Positions 5,979 to 6,544 of a stretch of DNA of 6,544 nt are shown here, piece by piece. Source of the stretch: Paracoccaceae bacterium (lineage in GTDB: Bacteria > Pseudomonadota > Alphaproteobacteria > Rhodobacterales > Rhodobacteraceae); NCBI GenBank assembly GCA_024304875.1, contig JAMWZF010000175.1, positions 1 through 6,544 on the forward strand, given 5' to 3'. Each line of letters begins with the position of its first letter. Position 1 is the stretch's first letter. The position numbers were made by a program, and so were the translations under genes. The notes beneath the pieces were generated by a model, which was given only the letters and a program-made list of their open reading frames with translations, searched no databases and was not told the DNA's origin.

Positions 5979-6544
5979 TCAATCGCCCGGCCGTGTCAGC
6001 GAGAAGACCTCGCGGATCACGCTGTAGTCCTTGTACCCCAGCCGGGTCAGCGGGTTGAACCGGGTGACGTCGAAGGCGCCGTCCACGAGGCAGTCGTCCG
6101 CCATGTGGACGCCCACGACCTCGCCGAAGACGACGAGGTTCGCTTCTCCCTCGAGGGTCACGATCCGGGTCATCCGGCACTCCAGCGTCGCCGGGGCCGC
6201 CGCGACCCGGGGGCAGTCGATCTCGGAACACTCCGCCTTCTCGATCCCGGCGTCGGCGAACTCGTCCACCTCCTTCGGCCAGGGGCCGGAGGTGCGGTTC
6301 ATCACGTCCTTGAGCGCGTAGGAGACGACGTTCACGGCGAAGACGCCGGTCTCGCGGATGTTGGCCACGCTGTCCTTCGTCCCGTCCCGGTCCTCCTTGG
6401 CGGAGGTCGAGGCGAACATGACCTGCGGCGGGGTGTAGGCGACGGCGTTGAAGAAGGAATAGGGGGCGAGGTTGTCGCCCTCGGACCCCCGCGTCGAGAT
6501 CCAGCCGATGGGCCGGGGGGTGACGATGGCGTTGAAGGGCTGTC
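5979..6544 (-). CDS. Flavin reductase-like split-barrel flavoprotein (5' truncated)
   Basis: The frame enters from the window edge and ends at TGA (5979-5981), giving 187 residues; family members are around 200 residues, so only a short N-terminal part is missing. The ATG at 6417-6419 is internal, because conserved sequence continues upstream of it: NAIVTPRPIGWIST, then NLAPYSFFNAVAYTPPQVMFAS, the hallmark FMN-binding stretch of the flavin reductase-like domain. TKDSVANIRETGVFAVNVVS follows and is equally typical. Known members either reduce free flavin with NAD(P)H for a partner monooxygenase or bind FMN with an unknown role. No partner monooxygenase is visible. It converges with the importer operon and is not obviously part of it. 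Family is secure; reaction and partner are unknown. Confidence 0.9.
   Translation of the reverse strand, partial: QPFNAIVTPRPIGWISTRGSEGDNLAPYSFFNAVAYTPPQVMFASTSAKEDRDGTKDSVANIRETGVFAVNVVSYALKDVMNRTSGPWPKEVDEFADAGIEKAECSEIDCPRVAAAPATLECRMTRIVTLEGEANLVVFGEVVGVHMADDCLVDGAFDVTRFNPLTRLGYKDYSVIREVFSLTRPGD

Overview
The window is GC-rich and gene-dense, with G or C at almost every third codon position. Protein families and motif variants resemble an alphaproteobacterium, most likely Rhodobacterales; this rests on overall style, since no taxonomic marker gene is present. I see no mobile element, tRNA, rRNA or CRISPR array.

Layout: (1) Bases 2-721 (+) hold the C-terminal part of an FAD-linked 2-hydroxyacid dehydrogenase, closest by motif to D-2-hydroxyglutarate dehydrogenase. 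(2) Bases 900-1439 (-) encode adenine phosphoribosyltransferase (apt), preceded on the same strand by a well-supported 37-aa protein gene (1520-1633). (3) Bases 1738-1923 (+) encode a 61-aa ribbon-helix-helix-like DNA-binding protein from a TTG start. It is divergent from the 37-aa gene; an AT-rich gap between them carries a good minus-strand promoter whose -10 box lies inside a perfect 12-bp palindrome. (4) Bases 1981-2856 (-) encode S-methyl-5'-thioadenosine phosphorylase (mtnP). (5) Bases 3105-5896 (+) form an ABC importer operon of the nitrate/sulfonate/thiamine-precursor type: periplasmic binding protein, ATPase and one permease. An 82-base gap with a strong hairpin follows the binding-protein gene. 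(6) Bases 5979-6544 (-) hold the C-terminal part of a flavin reductase-like split-barrel flavoprotein, convergent with the importer and separated from it by two related palindromic elements in inverted orientation.

Function: MtnP releases adenine from methylthioadenosine and Apt converts adenine to AMP, so the two nearby genes form a short adenine-salvage route. The RHH protein and palindrome suggest local repression of the 37-aa/apt transcript. The apt start codon also abuts a 9-bp perfect stem that covers part of its ribosome binding site, a possible second control layer. The importer's substrate cannot be read from sequence; no thiamine or FMN riboswitch was recognised upstream.

The most unusual part is bases 1440-1923: small protein, RHH protein, palindromic operator candidate and structured apt leader. 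All functional links there are inference.
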